Source of the DNA: Planctomycetales bacterium
GTDB lineage: Bacteria > Planctomycetota > Planctomycetia > Isosphaerales > Isosphaeraceae
Direction: 5' to 3'
Assembly: GCA_027435495.1 (NCBI GenBank)
Contig: DAHZZC010000836.1
Span: 1 to 16,468 of the forward strand
Length of the DNA: 16,468 nucleotides
Shown: piece after piece, positions 1 through 7,319 of the stretch
Layout: every line of letters begins with the position of its first letter
How positions within the stretch are numbered: position 1 is the first letter of the stretch
Notes under the pieces: model-generated
Told to the model about the DNA's origin: nothing
Database searches by the model: none
Seen by the model: only the letters and a program-made list of their open reading frames with translations
Position numbers and translations under genes: made by a program

Positions 1-1
1 C

Positions 2-490
2 GACGGCCGGGCCCGAACGATGACCGAGCTGGTCTCGGCAACGGGGATCGTCCGCCGCGTCCTTGAGGAGCTTCGCAACGCCAGACCGACGCCGGCCCAC
101 CGGGCGTTGCTGGCGAAGGGGGACGATCTGGCGCTCGCCGACCTGGTCGCTGCGGAGTCCGACCTGATCGTCGGCCGCCTGCTCGAACGGGCCGGGACCG
201 AAATGGGGATCCTCGCGGCCAACCTGGCGAACATCTTCGCGCCCGAGAAGATCGTCCTGGCCGGTGAGGTCCCGACCTGCTCGGTCCGGCTCCGCCGGGC
301 GATGGAGGACGCCTTTGCCCAGCAGACGGTCCCGGAGATCCTCCGCGGGGTCGTGCTGGCCGACGGCCACTTCTCGGCCTTCGCCGGCGCCCTGGGCGCC
401 GCATATCTGGGGTTCCTTCGGACGTTCCCCGAGGAGGAACTAATCGCGATCGACACCCGCCATGCGGCCCTGCCGGCGCGGGGGGCGTGA
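2..490 (+). CDS. ROK family protein, C-terminal part (5' end outside window)
   Basis: The frame is open from the left edge, so the true start lies upstream; the ATG at 20 is probably internal. The visible 160 or so residues resemble the C-terminal half of ROK proteins (sugar kinases and NagC/XylR-type regulators). There is an alpha-helical stretch around GTEMGILAANLANIF, then the strand-turn EKIVLAGEV, which matches the place where ROK proteins carry their conserved late glycine motif. A final small-residue segment, FSAFAGALGAAYLGF, follows. The sugar-binding and zinc motifs of ROK proteins would lie in the missing part, so kinase and transcriptional repressor cannot be told apart. The gene ends 128 bases before the ATPase gene and is probably a separate unit. 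Confidence 0.72.
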   Translation, partial: DGRARTMTELVSATGIVRRVLEELRNARPTPAHRALLAKGDDLALADLVAAESDLIVGRLLERAGTEMGILAANLANIFAPEKIVLAGEVPTCSVRLRRAMEDAFAQQTVPEILRGVVLADGHFSAFAGALGAAYLGFLRTFPEEELIAIDTRHAALPARGA

Positions 491-528
491 GGCCATTGCT
501 TTCGCTTTCCTCCCTTCGACGACTAGGC

Positions 529-534
529 TATCAT
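529..534 (+). promoter_or_regulatory. candidate -10 element for the ATPase/DUF4276 unit
   Basis: TATCAT matches the sigma-70 -10 consensus in five of six positions and would start transcription near 541, leaving a leader of about 78 bases before the ATG at 619. The upstream -35 region (TTTCCT at 17-base spacing) is poor, so this is only a weak candidate. Confidence 0.25.
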
Positions 535-618
535 GGAAGGAGGGGACGGCCCGGCGGGATGGCGCGGGGATTCGTCGGAGTGCGATCGCCAAGTCCGGGG
601 ACGCGAGGCCCGTCAGTG

Positions 619-1749
619 ATGAAACAGCATTACGATCGCATTCGAGTCCAGGGCTTTCGGCGTCTGGTCGATCTGGATCTGGAGCTGAGACCCCTGAATG
701 TCCTCATCGGGGCCAACGGGAGCGGAAAGACCTCGATTCTGGATGTCTTCTCCCTGTTGGCTTCGTCAGCCTCGGGCCAACTTGCAGCCAAGATTGCTGA
801 AACGGGAGGTATCCTTTCGATACTCACGAACGGAAGGGCCGATCAGGTCTTTTTCGAGCTTTCTTCCTGGGTCCCCGACTCAAAATCTGTCCTCTACGAA
901 TTGTCTCTGAAAATCCAGGGGATTGCTTACCAGATATCCAGTGAGAAGTTGTACCAGGATTTCGCTTACGTCGAATCTCGGTCTGGAGATGTGATCTACA
1001 GGGAATTCGACGGGGTATTGAGCACGAAACCAACTTGGGAATACAGGCCGTTTGAAACGGCCCTCTCCCAGGTTCCAAAGCAGTATCCAATTCCCGAAAA
1101 AGTCCGCGGATTTCTGTCTTCTTTGACATATTATCACGCTTTGGACGTTGGACCCCGCGCCCCCGTTCGCCTGCCCCAGCCATTGCGGCCGGCTCCGCTG
1201 CCCGGGAAAGACGGCGAGGACCTGGTCTCCTGCCTGTTCAGCATGCAGCAGACCGAGCCGGAGCGGTTCGAGGCGATCGAGGATGCGCTGAGGACGGCGT
1301 TCCCGGGATTCGTCCGGCTGCAATTCCCGCCGGTCGCCGCGGGCACGCTGGCGATGACCTGGAAGGACAGCAACTTCTCGCAACCCTTTTACATGAACCA
1401 ACTCTCGGAAGGGACGCTCCGATTTCTCTGGCTGGCGACCTTGCTCCAGAGCCCCGGCCTGACGGGCGTCGTGCTGATCGACGAGCCGGAAGTGAGCCTC
1501 CACCCCGAGTTGCTGAGCATCCTGGCCGAACTGCTCCGCGAGGCGACGTCTCGCGCCCAGATCGTCGTGGCAACGCACGCCGATCGGCTCATCCGATTTC
1601 TTGAGCCGGAAGAAGTCGTCGCGCTCGATGTGGACGAGCAGGGGGCCGTACAGGCCCATCGTGCCGATCAGCTCGACATCGGCGAATGGCTGAAGGAGTA
1701 CACACTCGATGAAGTTTGGCGACTCGGCCGGATCGGAGGCCGGGCGTGA
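619..1749 (+). CDS. AAA family ATPase (SMC/OLD/RecF-like), partner of DUF4276 protein
   Basis: A 376-residue ATPase of the ABC/SMC-like AAA class that includes OLD, RecF and PARIS AriA-type proteins. Visible motifs are Walker A GANGSGKT (31-38), signature-like LSEGT (262-266), Walker B VVLIDEPEVSLHPE with the catalytic Glu (about 284-297), and the H-loop VVATHADRL (His 320). The N-terminal strand IRVQGFRRLVDLDLEL is typical of the group. The frame stays open up to 487. The ATG at 619 is preferred because the conserved fold begins there; an ATG at 559 is possible. The stop overlaps the GTG start of the next gene (GTGA), so translation of the two is coupled. Such ATPases usually work with a nuclease or Toprim partner, which the neighbour supplies. 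The central part (about 841-1140) is far poorer in GC than both ends. The substrate is unknown. Confidence 0.88.
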   Translation: MKQHYDRIRVQGFRRLVDLDLELRPLNVLIGANGSGKTSILDVFSLLASSASGQLAAKIAETGGILSILTNGRADQVFFELSSWVPDSKSVLYELSLKIQGIAYQISSEKLYQDFAYVESRSGDVIYREFDGVLSTKPTWEYRPFETALSQVPKQYPIPEKVRGFLSSLTYYHALDVGPRAPVRLPQPLRPAPLPGKDGEDLVSCLFSMQQTEPERFEAIEDALRTAFPGFVRLQFPPVAAGTLAMTWKDSNFSQPFYMNQLSEGTLRFLWLATLLQSPGLTGVVLIDEPEVSLHPELLSILAELLREATSRAQIVVATHADRLIRFLEPEEVVALDVDEQGAVQAHRADQLDIGEWLKEYTLDEVWRLGRIGGRA

Positions 1750-2363
1750 AGATCGCCATCATGGTCGAGGGAAAGACCGAAAGGGCCTTCAAGGCGCAGC
1801 TCCGGACCTTCCTCGAAGCTCGATTGACCGGTCCAATGCCTCGACTGGACTTCCAGCCCTATGACGGGCGCCTTCCAAAGGAAGTCCGCCTGAAGCGGGA
1901 AGTGTACCTCCTGCTCACATCCGGTCGAGAGCCCGCCGATGCTGTCATCGCCCTGACCGACGTCTATACGGGCACCAATCCCCCGGACTTCGCCGATGCC
2001 GCCGATGCCCGGGAGAAGATGCGAAAGTGGGTCGGGCCCGAAGGCCGATTCCACCCGCACGCGGCTCAGCACGACTTCGAAGCCTGGCTGCTCCCCTACT
2101 GGGACGAGATCCAGAGGCTCGCCGGATCGAACCACAAGGCCCACTGGTCGTCGCCCGAGCAGGTCAATCACGGCAACCCACCTTCACGCCGGATCATCGA
2201 GGCTTTCCGGACGGGGAAGACCGGACGCGCCTACAGCAAGACACGTGATGCCGCGAAGATCCTCCGGGACAAGGACCTCCTCGTCTCGGCCCGCGCCTGT
2301 CCCGAGCTAAAGGCATTCCTGAATACGATTCTCGTGCTCTGCGGCGCGAAAGAGATCGGATAA
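1746..2363 (+). CDS. DUF4276 family (Toprim-like) protein
   Basis: A 205-residue protein starting at the GTG that overlaps the ATPase stop. This start is chosen because it gives the family-typical beginning V(M)KIAIMVEGKTE. VEGKTE carries the Toprim-like acidic residue, ALTDVYT the following Asp-x-x pattern, and AQHDFEAWLLPYW the conserved DFEAW/FEALL block of DUF4276. DUF4276 proteins are commonly encoded directly after AAA ATPases of the OLD type. By analogy with OLD and PARIS, the Toprim-like fold may provide a metal-dependent nuclease or effector activity controlled by the ATPase. That function is inferred, not shown. No signal peptide or membrane segment is seen. An in-frame ATG at 1716 would add ten residues inside the ATPase gene and is less likely. 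Confidence 0.85.
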   Translation: MKIAIMVEGKTERAFKAQLRTFLEARLTGPMPRLDFQPYDGRLPKEVRLKREVYLLLTSGREPADAVIALTDVYTGTNPPDFADAADAREKMRKWVGPEGRFHPHAAQHDFEAWLLPYWDEIQRLAGSNHKAHWSSPEQVNHGNPPSRRIIEAFRTGKTGRAYSKTRDAAKILRDKDLLVSARACPELKAFLNTILVLCGAKEIG

Positions 2364-2496
2364 GATCGATCCCTTACCGGTCTCCGACGGGGCTGTCCCG
2401 CTCTCCGAATGCCTGGCCTCGGTCGGATCGGAGGCGAGGCGCCGGCGACTCGGCGGATCTCTCGCCTCCCGGCCGTTCCCGCATTACGAGCCGGTC

Positions 2497-2510
2497 CCCG
2501 GTTCGCCGGG
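2497..2510. terminator. small GC hairpin between convergent genes
   Basis: CCCGG, loop TTCG, CCGGG: a five-base-pair stem capped by a stable TTCG tetraloop, lying between the convergent DUF4276 and asnB genes. It has no T-tract on either side, so a terminator role is only suggested by position. The rest of 2364-2608 shows nothing recognisable. Confidence 0.25.
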
Positions 2511-2608
2511 ACGAATCGTCCGCGACGACACCGACGGGACGAGGACCACCGTCTGATTCGCCGGCCGGGAATTTTCTACGGGATGACCGCCGGTGCCAGG
2601 GCGGACGC

Positions 2609-4534
2609 TCAATCCAGATGCCTCCGGAACCACCATTCGAGCATCAAAAGCGCCCAGAGGCGCGGGGCGTGGTCGCTTCGGCCGTCGACGTGATGCTCGA
2701 CCAGGTCGCGGACCGCTTCGGGGCGGAAAATCCCGCGATTCAAGCTCACCGGGTCGAGCAGGACCGATCGCAGCTCGTCCTTCAGGTTCTCGCGGAACCA
2801 GCGCGCCAGCGGGACGCCGAAGCCCATCTTCCGACGCTTCCGGATCGGCGGTGGGAGCAGGTCGGCAAACGCCTCCTTCAGGACCACCTTCGACCGGCCC
2901 GGCCTCAGCCGGAGCTTCCGGTCGACCGGCATCGCGGCGGCCAGCTCGACGACCCGGTGATCCAGAAACGGACCCCGGCACTCCAGCGAGTGCGCCATGC
3001 TCGCGATGTCCACCTTCACCAGCAGATCACCGGGAAGATAGGTCAGCATATCCGCGCCCATGGCACGCGTAGCGGGGTCGCGGCGGCGGGCCGCGGCGAA
3101 CGCCGAGGAGAGCAGCGAGGCCGGGTCGGACATCGCCGGATCAGCGTCGGCCGCCGAGGCGAGGCGGTCGAGTTGGTCGTCCGTGTAGAGGGCCAGGCGG
3201 GCGGGCTCGTCGAAGGTGGTCATCCAGCCGAGGTAGCGCGAGGCGGCCGGCTCGTCGATGTGCTCCAGCAAACGATGCAGCGCGCGGAGCCTCGTTTTCG
3301 GGCGGGTCGACCGTGGCAGGACGCGCGTCATCGTCCCGCCCAGCACCCGGCGCGGGCCCGCGGGGAGCCGGCCGATCAGCTCAGTCAGGACCAGCGCCCG
3401 GTATCGGTCGTAGCCGCCGAAAAGCTCGTCGCCGGCATCGCCGGTGAGCGCGACCGTCACCGCTTGCCGGGTCTCGCGCGCGACGTACCAGGTCGGTAGC
3501 GCCGAGCTGTCGGCGAACGGCTCGTCGAAGTGCCAGGCCAGATCGGGGATCGTCTCCCAGGCCGCTGGCTCGACCCGGAACGTCTGATGCTCGGTCCCCA
3601 GAAATTTCGCGGCGGTTTCGGCATAGCTCGTTTCGTCATATTTCGGATCGGGGAAGCCGATCGCAAAGGTTTTCACCGGCCGCGACGACCCCCGCTGCAT
3701 CAAGCCGACGATGATCGTCGAGTCGATCCCGCCCGAGAGGAACGCGCCCAATGGCACGTCGGCGACCATCTGCTCGCGGACCGCATCGCCCAGGGTTTCG
3801 CGCAGCTCCTCGATGTCCTCGGCGATCGGGCGGCGGCGCTCGGCGTTCCAGTCGGGCGACCAGTAACGCTCGATCGAGAGCCGGCCGTCGTGGAATGTCG
3901 CGAAGTGTGCCGGCGGGAGTTTGGCGACGCCCTCCAGGATCGTCCTCGGGGCGGGGACATATCCATAGCAGAGGTACTGATCAAGCGCGATTGGGTCGAC
4001 ACGGCGGGGGACGAACTCGTCGGGGAGGGCCAGCAGCGCCTTCAACTCGCTGGCGAAGGCGATCCGCCCGCGTCCGGGGTCGTATCGATAGACGAGCGGC
4101 TTCTGACCCATCCGGTCGCGGGCGAGGACCAGAGTCCGGCGGGGGGCGTCCCAGATCGCGAGGGCGAACATTCCCCGGAGCAGGGCGAACATTTCAGTCC
4201 CCTCGTCCTCGTAGAGGTGGACCAGGACCTCGGTATCCCCCTGCGATCGGAGGGTGTGGCCGCGGGCTTCCAGCCGGTGCCGGAGCGCGGGGAAGTTGTA
4301 GATCTCGCCGTTGAAGACGGTCCAGATGGTGCCGTCCTCGTTGGAGAGCGGCTGATGACCGCCGGCCAGGTCGAGGATCGAGAGCCGGCGGAAACCCAGA
4401 GCGGCGAACGGGTCGAGATGGGTCCCGGAATCGTCGGGTCCGCGGTGGACCAGGCGGTCCATCATCAAGGCGAGCGAGGCCCCGGAAAGAGCGTCGCCGC
4501 GATCGGTCCAGGCCGCGCCGCAGATGCCGCACAT
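2609..4534 (-). CDS. asnB: asparagine synthase (glutamine-hydrolysing)
   Basis: 641 residues, the usual length for bacterial AsnB. It makes asparagine from aspartate, ATP and glutamine in the cytoplasm. The N-terminal class II amidotransferase domain starts MCGICG, with the nucleophile Cys 2 exposed once Met is removed; this fixes the start at 4534, although the frame is open to 4813. Further amidotransferase motifs are RLSILDL (50-56), NGEIYN (75-80) and GDTEV (99-103). The synthetase domain carries the PP-loop SGGIDST (267-273), then FDEPFADSSALPTW and LTGDAGDELFGGYDRY, all characteristic. AsnB-like proteins may instead modify cell-surface or peptide substrates in planctomycetes, which often hold several copies; the sequence does not decide this. 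It is divergent from the ClC gene and convergent with DUF4276, so probably monocistronic. Confidence 0.95.
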   Translation of the reverse strand: MCGICGAAWTDRGDALSGASLALMMDRLVHRGPDDSGTHLDPFAALGFRRLSILDLAGGHQPLSNEDGTIWTVFNGEIYNFPALRHRLEARGHTLRSQGDTEVLVHLYEDEGTEMFALLRGMFALAIWDAPRRTLVLARDRMGQKPLVYRYDPGRGRIAFASELKALLALPDEFVPRRVDPIALDQYLCYGYVPAPRTILEGVAKLPPAHFATFHDGRLSIERYWSPDWNAERRRPIAEDIEELRETLGDAVREQMVADVPLGAFLSGGIDSTIIVGLMQRGSSRPVKTFAIGFPDPKYDETSYAETAAKFLGTEHQTFRVEPAAWETIPDLAWHFDEPFADSSALPTWYVARETRQAVTVALTGDAGDELFGGYDRYRALVLTELIGRLPAGPRRVLGGTMTRVLPRSTRPKTRLRALHRLLEHIDEPAASRYLGWMTTFDEPARLALYTDDQLDRLASAADADPAMSDPASLLSSAFAAARRRDPATRAMGADMLTYLPGDLLVKVDIASMAHSLECRGPFLDHRVVELAAAMPVDRKLRLRPGRSKVVLKEAFADLLPPPIRKRRKMGFGVPLARWFRENLKDELRSVLLDPVSLNRGIFRPEAVRDLVEHHVDGRSDHAPRLWALLMLEWWFRRHLD

Positions 4535-4851
4535 CGACGGGATCCCCGCAGATTCGAGGGCCTGCACGCGACGCGGCGCCTCGATCGAGATGATGATGTC
4601 CCCGCCAGGGAGTATACCTTCGTCCGCTCCACCTTGACGAGCGGCGGATCGGCCGGCGACGGGCGGGATGGGGTCGAGAAGATGAAGTTCGACGTCATCC
4701 TGAAGAGGATCGCTGGACGCGGGACGTAGGATCGGATGGAATGGTAGGAAGCCCGGCGCGGGTTGAGGGGATCGGATCGCCGATCCCCTGTCCTCGCGCG
4801 CTGAAAATCCCACCGCCCACCCCAGAGATCAGCGACGAGGACCACCCAGAA
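4535..4851. other. divergent intergenic region between asnB and the ClC gene
   Basis: 317 bases with no convincing gene; the open frames here are extensions of asnB and of the ClC frame. It must hold both promoters. The only element I can point to is the TATACT on the minus strand described separately. No inverted repeat or RNA gene was recognised. Confidence 0.6.
4611..4616 (-). promoter_or_regulatory. candidate -10 element for asnB
   Basis: On the minus strand the sequence reads TATACT (five of six to consensus), about 77 bases before the asnB ATG. No good -35 lies at 16-18 bases upstream, so the call is weak. Confidence 0.3.
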
Positions 4852-6789
4852 ATGGAGCCGGGCAATGACGGTTCGACGGCGAGGCCCGATGGAGGTCTCG
4901 CCGGGAAGCTCCGCCTGTTCTTCGACTGGCTCTCGGGGCTCTGGTCGTCGAAACGGATCGGTCGGGTGGCGATCTGGAGTCCGGTGGTCGGGCTGATCGC
5001 CGGGCTCGGAGCGGTCGTCTTTCTGGTCTCGTTGCAGTTCACCTATCACGAGATTCTCGGGGGTCTACTCCATTTCCAGCGGCCGTCGACGCTGGAAGAC
5101 GGCCCGCACCCGATCACGTATCCTTATCCGTGGTGGCTGATCGTGCTGGTTCCGACGATCGGCGGGCTGATTTCAGGGGTGCTGGTGTTTACCCTGGCGC
5201 CCGAGGCCGAGGGACACGGAACCGACGCGATGATCCGGGCGTTCCACCGGGGCGGCGGGGCGATCCGGGGCCGGGTGCCGATCATCAAGGCGATCGCCTC
5301 GATCATCACGATGGGGACAGGGGGATCGGCCGGGCAGGAGGGGCCGATCGCGCAGATCGGCGCCGGGTTCGGCTCGGTGCTCGCCGGGTGGCTCCGGCTT
5401 TCACCGACCGACCGGCGATTATTGATGCTCGCCGGTGCGGCCGGTGGTGTTGGCGCGATCTTCCGGGCACCACTCGGCGGGGCGCTCTTCGCCGGCGAGG
5501 TCCTTTATGCGTCGACGGCGTTCGAGTCGGCGGCGCTGCTCCCCTGCCTGGCGAGCTCGATCGTCGCCTATTCGACTTTTGCGCTCTTCATCACACCGCA
5601 GCCGATCTTTCTACTGCCGAAGATCACGTTTTCGGGCCTGGGCGAACTGCCGCTGTACACGATCTTGACGCTGCTCTGCACGGCCGTGGGCTGGCTGTAC
5701 GTCCGGGTCTTCTACGGCCTGCGCGACCGGTTCTTCAAGCCGATGCCGATTCCCCGGCAGCTCAAGCCGGCCGTCGGCGGGCTGCTGCTCGGCCTGATGG
5801 CGCTGGTTTATCCCCAGGTGATGACCGGCGGATACGGATGGGTTCAGTGGGGAGCCATCGGGATGCCGCCGCAACTCGCCGACGACCCGAATTCCATCTT
5901 CGTCCCGCAGATGGGGACCCGGCTCTTACTCACCCTCGCCCTGTTGAAGATCCTTGCGACCGGGTTGACGATCAGCTCGGGAGGCAGCGGCGGCGTTTTC
6001 GGACCGTCGATCCTGATCGGCGGGATGCTCGGCGGCGCCTGTGGGCAGTTCCTGGACTACCTGTTCCCCGGCGCCCACCTCGAGCCGGCGGCGTTCGTCC
6101 TGGTCGGGATGGGCGGCTTCTTCGCCGGGGTCTCCAAGACGCCGCTGACCTCCATCGTGATGGTCAGCGAGATGACCGGATCTTACAGTCTGCTCGTTCC
6201 GCTGATGCTCGCCTGCGGGCTGAACATGGCCCTCTCGCGACGGTGGACGATCTACGAGGAACAGGTCCCCACACCGATCGACAGCCCGGCCCACCAGGGG
6301 GATTTCGTCATCGACGTGCTGGAGCAACTTCGCGTGGACGAGGTCGGGTTCCGGACCGAGGGGATCGAGGTCGTTCCGGCGGCGACACCGTTCCGCCAGT
6401 TGATCCACCTGGTGGCCCAATCCACCGAGACGCTCTTCCCGGTGATCGACCGCCAGGGGAAGCTCTCGGGGGTCTTTACCCTCCGGGATCTCCGGCTGGC
6501 CCTGATCGGATCGGACTGGGGACCCCTGGTCCTGGCCGACGACCTCGCGCATCGGCCAGTCCTGACCGTGATACCCGACGACAATCTCCACACGGCGCTC
6601 CGGCGGATGACCGAGTTGAACGTCGACGAGCTGCCGGTGGTCGACCGCGACGACCGGACCCGGCTGCTCGGCCTGTTGAGTCGCCGACGCCTGACGCTGG
6701 CGTATACCTCGATGATCGAGCGGCTCCGCTCGCCGGCCGCCACAGAGGAGAAGCCCAGCCGATCGGGCGAGGTGGTCCCGGCGCCCTGA
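4852..6789 (+). CDS. ClC-family chloride channel/transporter with C-terminal CBS pair
   Basis: 645 residues from the ATG at 4852; an in-frame ATG at 4741 would add 37 Pro-rich residues and cannot be excluded. It is an inner-membrane protein with about ten or more hydrophobic segments. ClC anion-pathway motifs are in order: GHGTD (121-125, at the usual GSGIP place), GQEGP (161-165) with the gating Glu 163, GVFGP (381-385), and Tyr 445 in TGSYSLLVP at the place of the central Tyr. The residue after Glu 216 in ALFAGEVLY, where proton-coupled exchangers such as E. coli ClcA have their second Glu, is Val. Two CBS domains follow (about 505-552 and 566-618), which usually bind adenine nucleotides and regulate the pore. 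The gene stands alone, divergent from asnB. Confidence 0.93.
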   Translation: MEPGNDGSTARPDGGLAGKLRLFFDWLSGLWSSKRIGRVAIWSPVVGLIAGLGAVVFLVSLQFTYHEILGGLLHFQRPSTLEDGPHPITYPYPWWLIVLVPTIGGLISGVLVFTLAPEAEGHGTDAMIRAFHRGGGAIRGRVPIIKAIASIITMGTGGSAGQEGPIAQIGAGFGSVLAGWLRLSPTDRRLLMLAGAAGGVGAIFRAPLGGALFAGEVLYASTAFESAALLPCLASSIVAYSTFALFITPQPIFLLPKITFSGLGELPLYTILTLLCTAVGWLYVRVFYGLRDRFFKPMPIPRQLKPAVGGLLLGLMALVYPQVMTGGYGWVQWGAIGMPPQLADDPNSIFVPQMGTRLLLTLALLKILATGLTISSGGSGGVFGPSILIGGMLGGACGQFLDYLFPGAHLEPAAFVLVGMGGFFAGVSKTPLTSIVMVSEMTGSYSLLVPLMLACGLNMALSRRWTIYEEQVPTPIDSPAHQGDFVIDVLEQLRVDEVGFRTEGIEVVPAATPFRQLIHLVAQSTETLFPVIDRQGKLSGVFTLRDLRLALIGSDWGPLVLADDLAHRPVLTVIPDDNLHTALRRMTELNVDELPVVDRDDRTRLLGLLSRRRLTLAYTSMIERLRSPAATEEKPSRSGEVVPAP

Positions 6790-6821
6790 GCCGGGACGGC
6801 GGGGCCGACGTGACTCGACTT

Positions 6822-6938
6822 CTATTCCGCTTCGGCGGAATCCTCTTCCTTCGGCGGGTTGTCGCGATCGATCAGGTGGGCAAGGTCGCGCTGGCCGTGC
6901 ACGATCGCCACAACAATGCCGTCGTCGTCGCGGATGCC
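6822..6938 (-). pseudogene. C-terminal remnant of a RelE/ParE-type toxin
   Basis: In a frame different from the antitoxin, the minus strand encodes 38 residues ending at a TAG. They include RDDDGIVVAIVHGQRDLA, which resembles the last strand and helix of RelE/ParE toxins (their usual end is a hydrophobic strand, then HGxRDL). The frame is closed just upstream by a TAA at 6939-6941, and no start codon or N-terminal 60 or so residues are present. The catalytic/core part of the toxin is therefore missing. The piece sits exactly where a toxin should follow an antitoxin, so it is best read as the stump left by a deletion. The match is by eye; a chance reading is possible but unlikely given the position. 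Confidence 0.55.
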
Positions 6939-7120
6939 TTACCGCATCCAGCAACCCTCCGTTCGGCCTCTTCCTGGGAGATCGTTCGTCCGGCGTCGAT
7001 ATCCGCCAGCCCTTGCTCGACCTTCCGGATGACGTGGAGATGATACTGGATATCCTCGACGGAGCAATCGTCGGGTAATGACTCGATCAGGCGGATCGCT
7101 TCTTCTTTGACCGTGCTCAT
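6872..7120 (-). CDS. antitoxin-like small protein with a disrupted C-terminus
   Basis: 82 residues. The ATG at 7120 is chosen because a strong ribosome site, AGGAGG, lies at 7126-7131. Residues 1-56 (STVKEEAIRLIESLPDDCS, then QYHLHVIRKVEQGLADIDAG and EEAERR) match a common family of short helical antitoxins found next to RelE/ParE toxins: a helical N-terminus, the GLADIDAGR turn, then an (E/Q)EEAERR end. From about residue 58 the sequence turns into CGKASATTTALLWRS, unlike the family. It is an out-of-frame reading of the toxin remnant that overlaps here. The protein may still fold and bind DNA or repress, but its normal partner is gone. The 118 bases upstream hold only a possible promoter. 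Confidence 0.7.
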   Translation of the reverse strand: MSTVKEEAIRLIESLPDDCSVEDIQYHLHVIRKVEQGLADIDAGRTISQEEAERRVAGCGKASATTTALLWRSCTASATLPT

Positions 7121-7174
7121 GGGCACCTCCTGGAACGTTGCAGCCACGCCGGCCCTCCCGACAACGCGATTCCC

Positions 7175-7203
7175 ATCGTATCCGCGACGCGGCCTCGCTC
7201 CAA
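7175..7203 (-). promoter_or_regulatory. candidate promoter of the antitoxin remnant
   Basis: Minus strand: TTGGAG (7203-7198), a 17-base spacer, then TACGAT (7180-7175). The -10 matches four of six and the -35 three of six, with ideal spacing and a start about 48 bases before the antitoxin ATG. It is weak but plausibly placed. Confidence 0.3.
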
Positions 7204-7238
7204 CGCGGATCGGACCATCCCCGGAGTCGTCCGCTTGA

Positions 7239-7319
7239 CTAAATGGGCGGGATCGAGGCCCGGATCTCGTCGAGGAGCGCCCGGGTGCCGTGCTCTTCGC
7301 ACCATCGATGAACGTAATC
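7239..7319 (-). pseudogene. untranslated C-terminal tail of the nucleotidyltransferase
   Basis: Directly after the TGA that ends the nucleotidyltransferase, the same frame stays open for 26 more codons and ends in TAG at 7239-7241. It reads DYVHRWCEEHGTRALLDEIR and on to a short end. This fits the usual ending of the family, in which a Trp precedes DYV, so the TGA looks like a mutated TGG. The tail is amphipathic and GC3-rich like real coding sequence. Confidence 0.65.

Noticed and set aside
4535..4813. Extension of asnB upstream by 93 codons
   Set aside because: AsnB needs a Cys directly after the start Met; MCGIC at 4534 fixes the start.
5130..7043. 637-codon plus-strand frame overlapping the ClC gene
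   Set aside because: It is rich in Arg, Pro, Gly and Asp with no domain and sits in another frame of a clear ClC gene.
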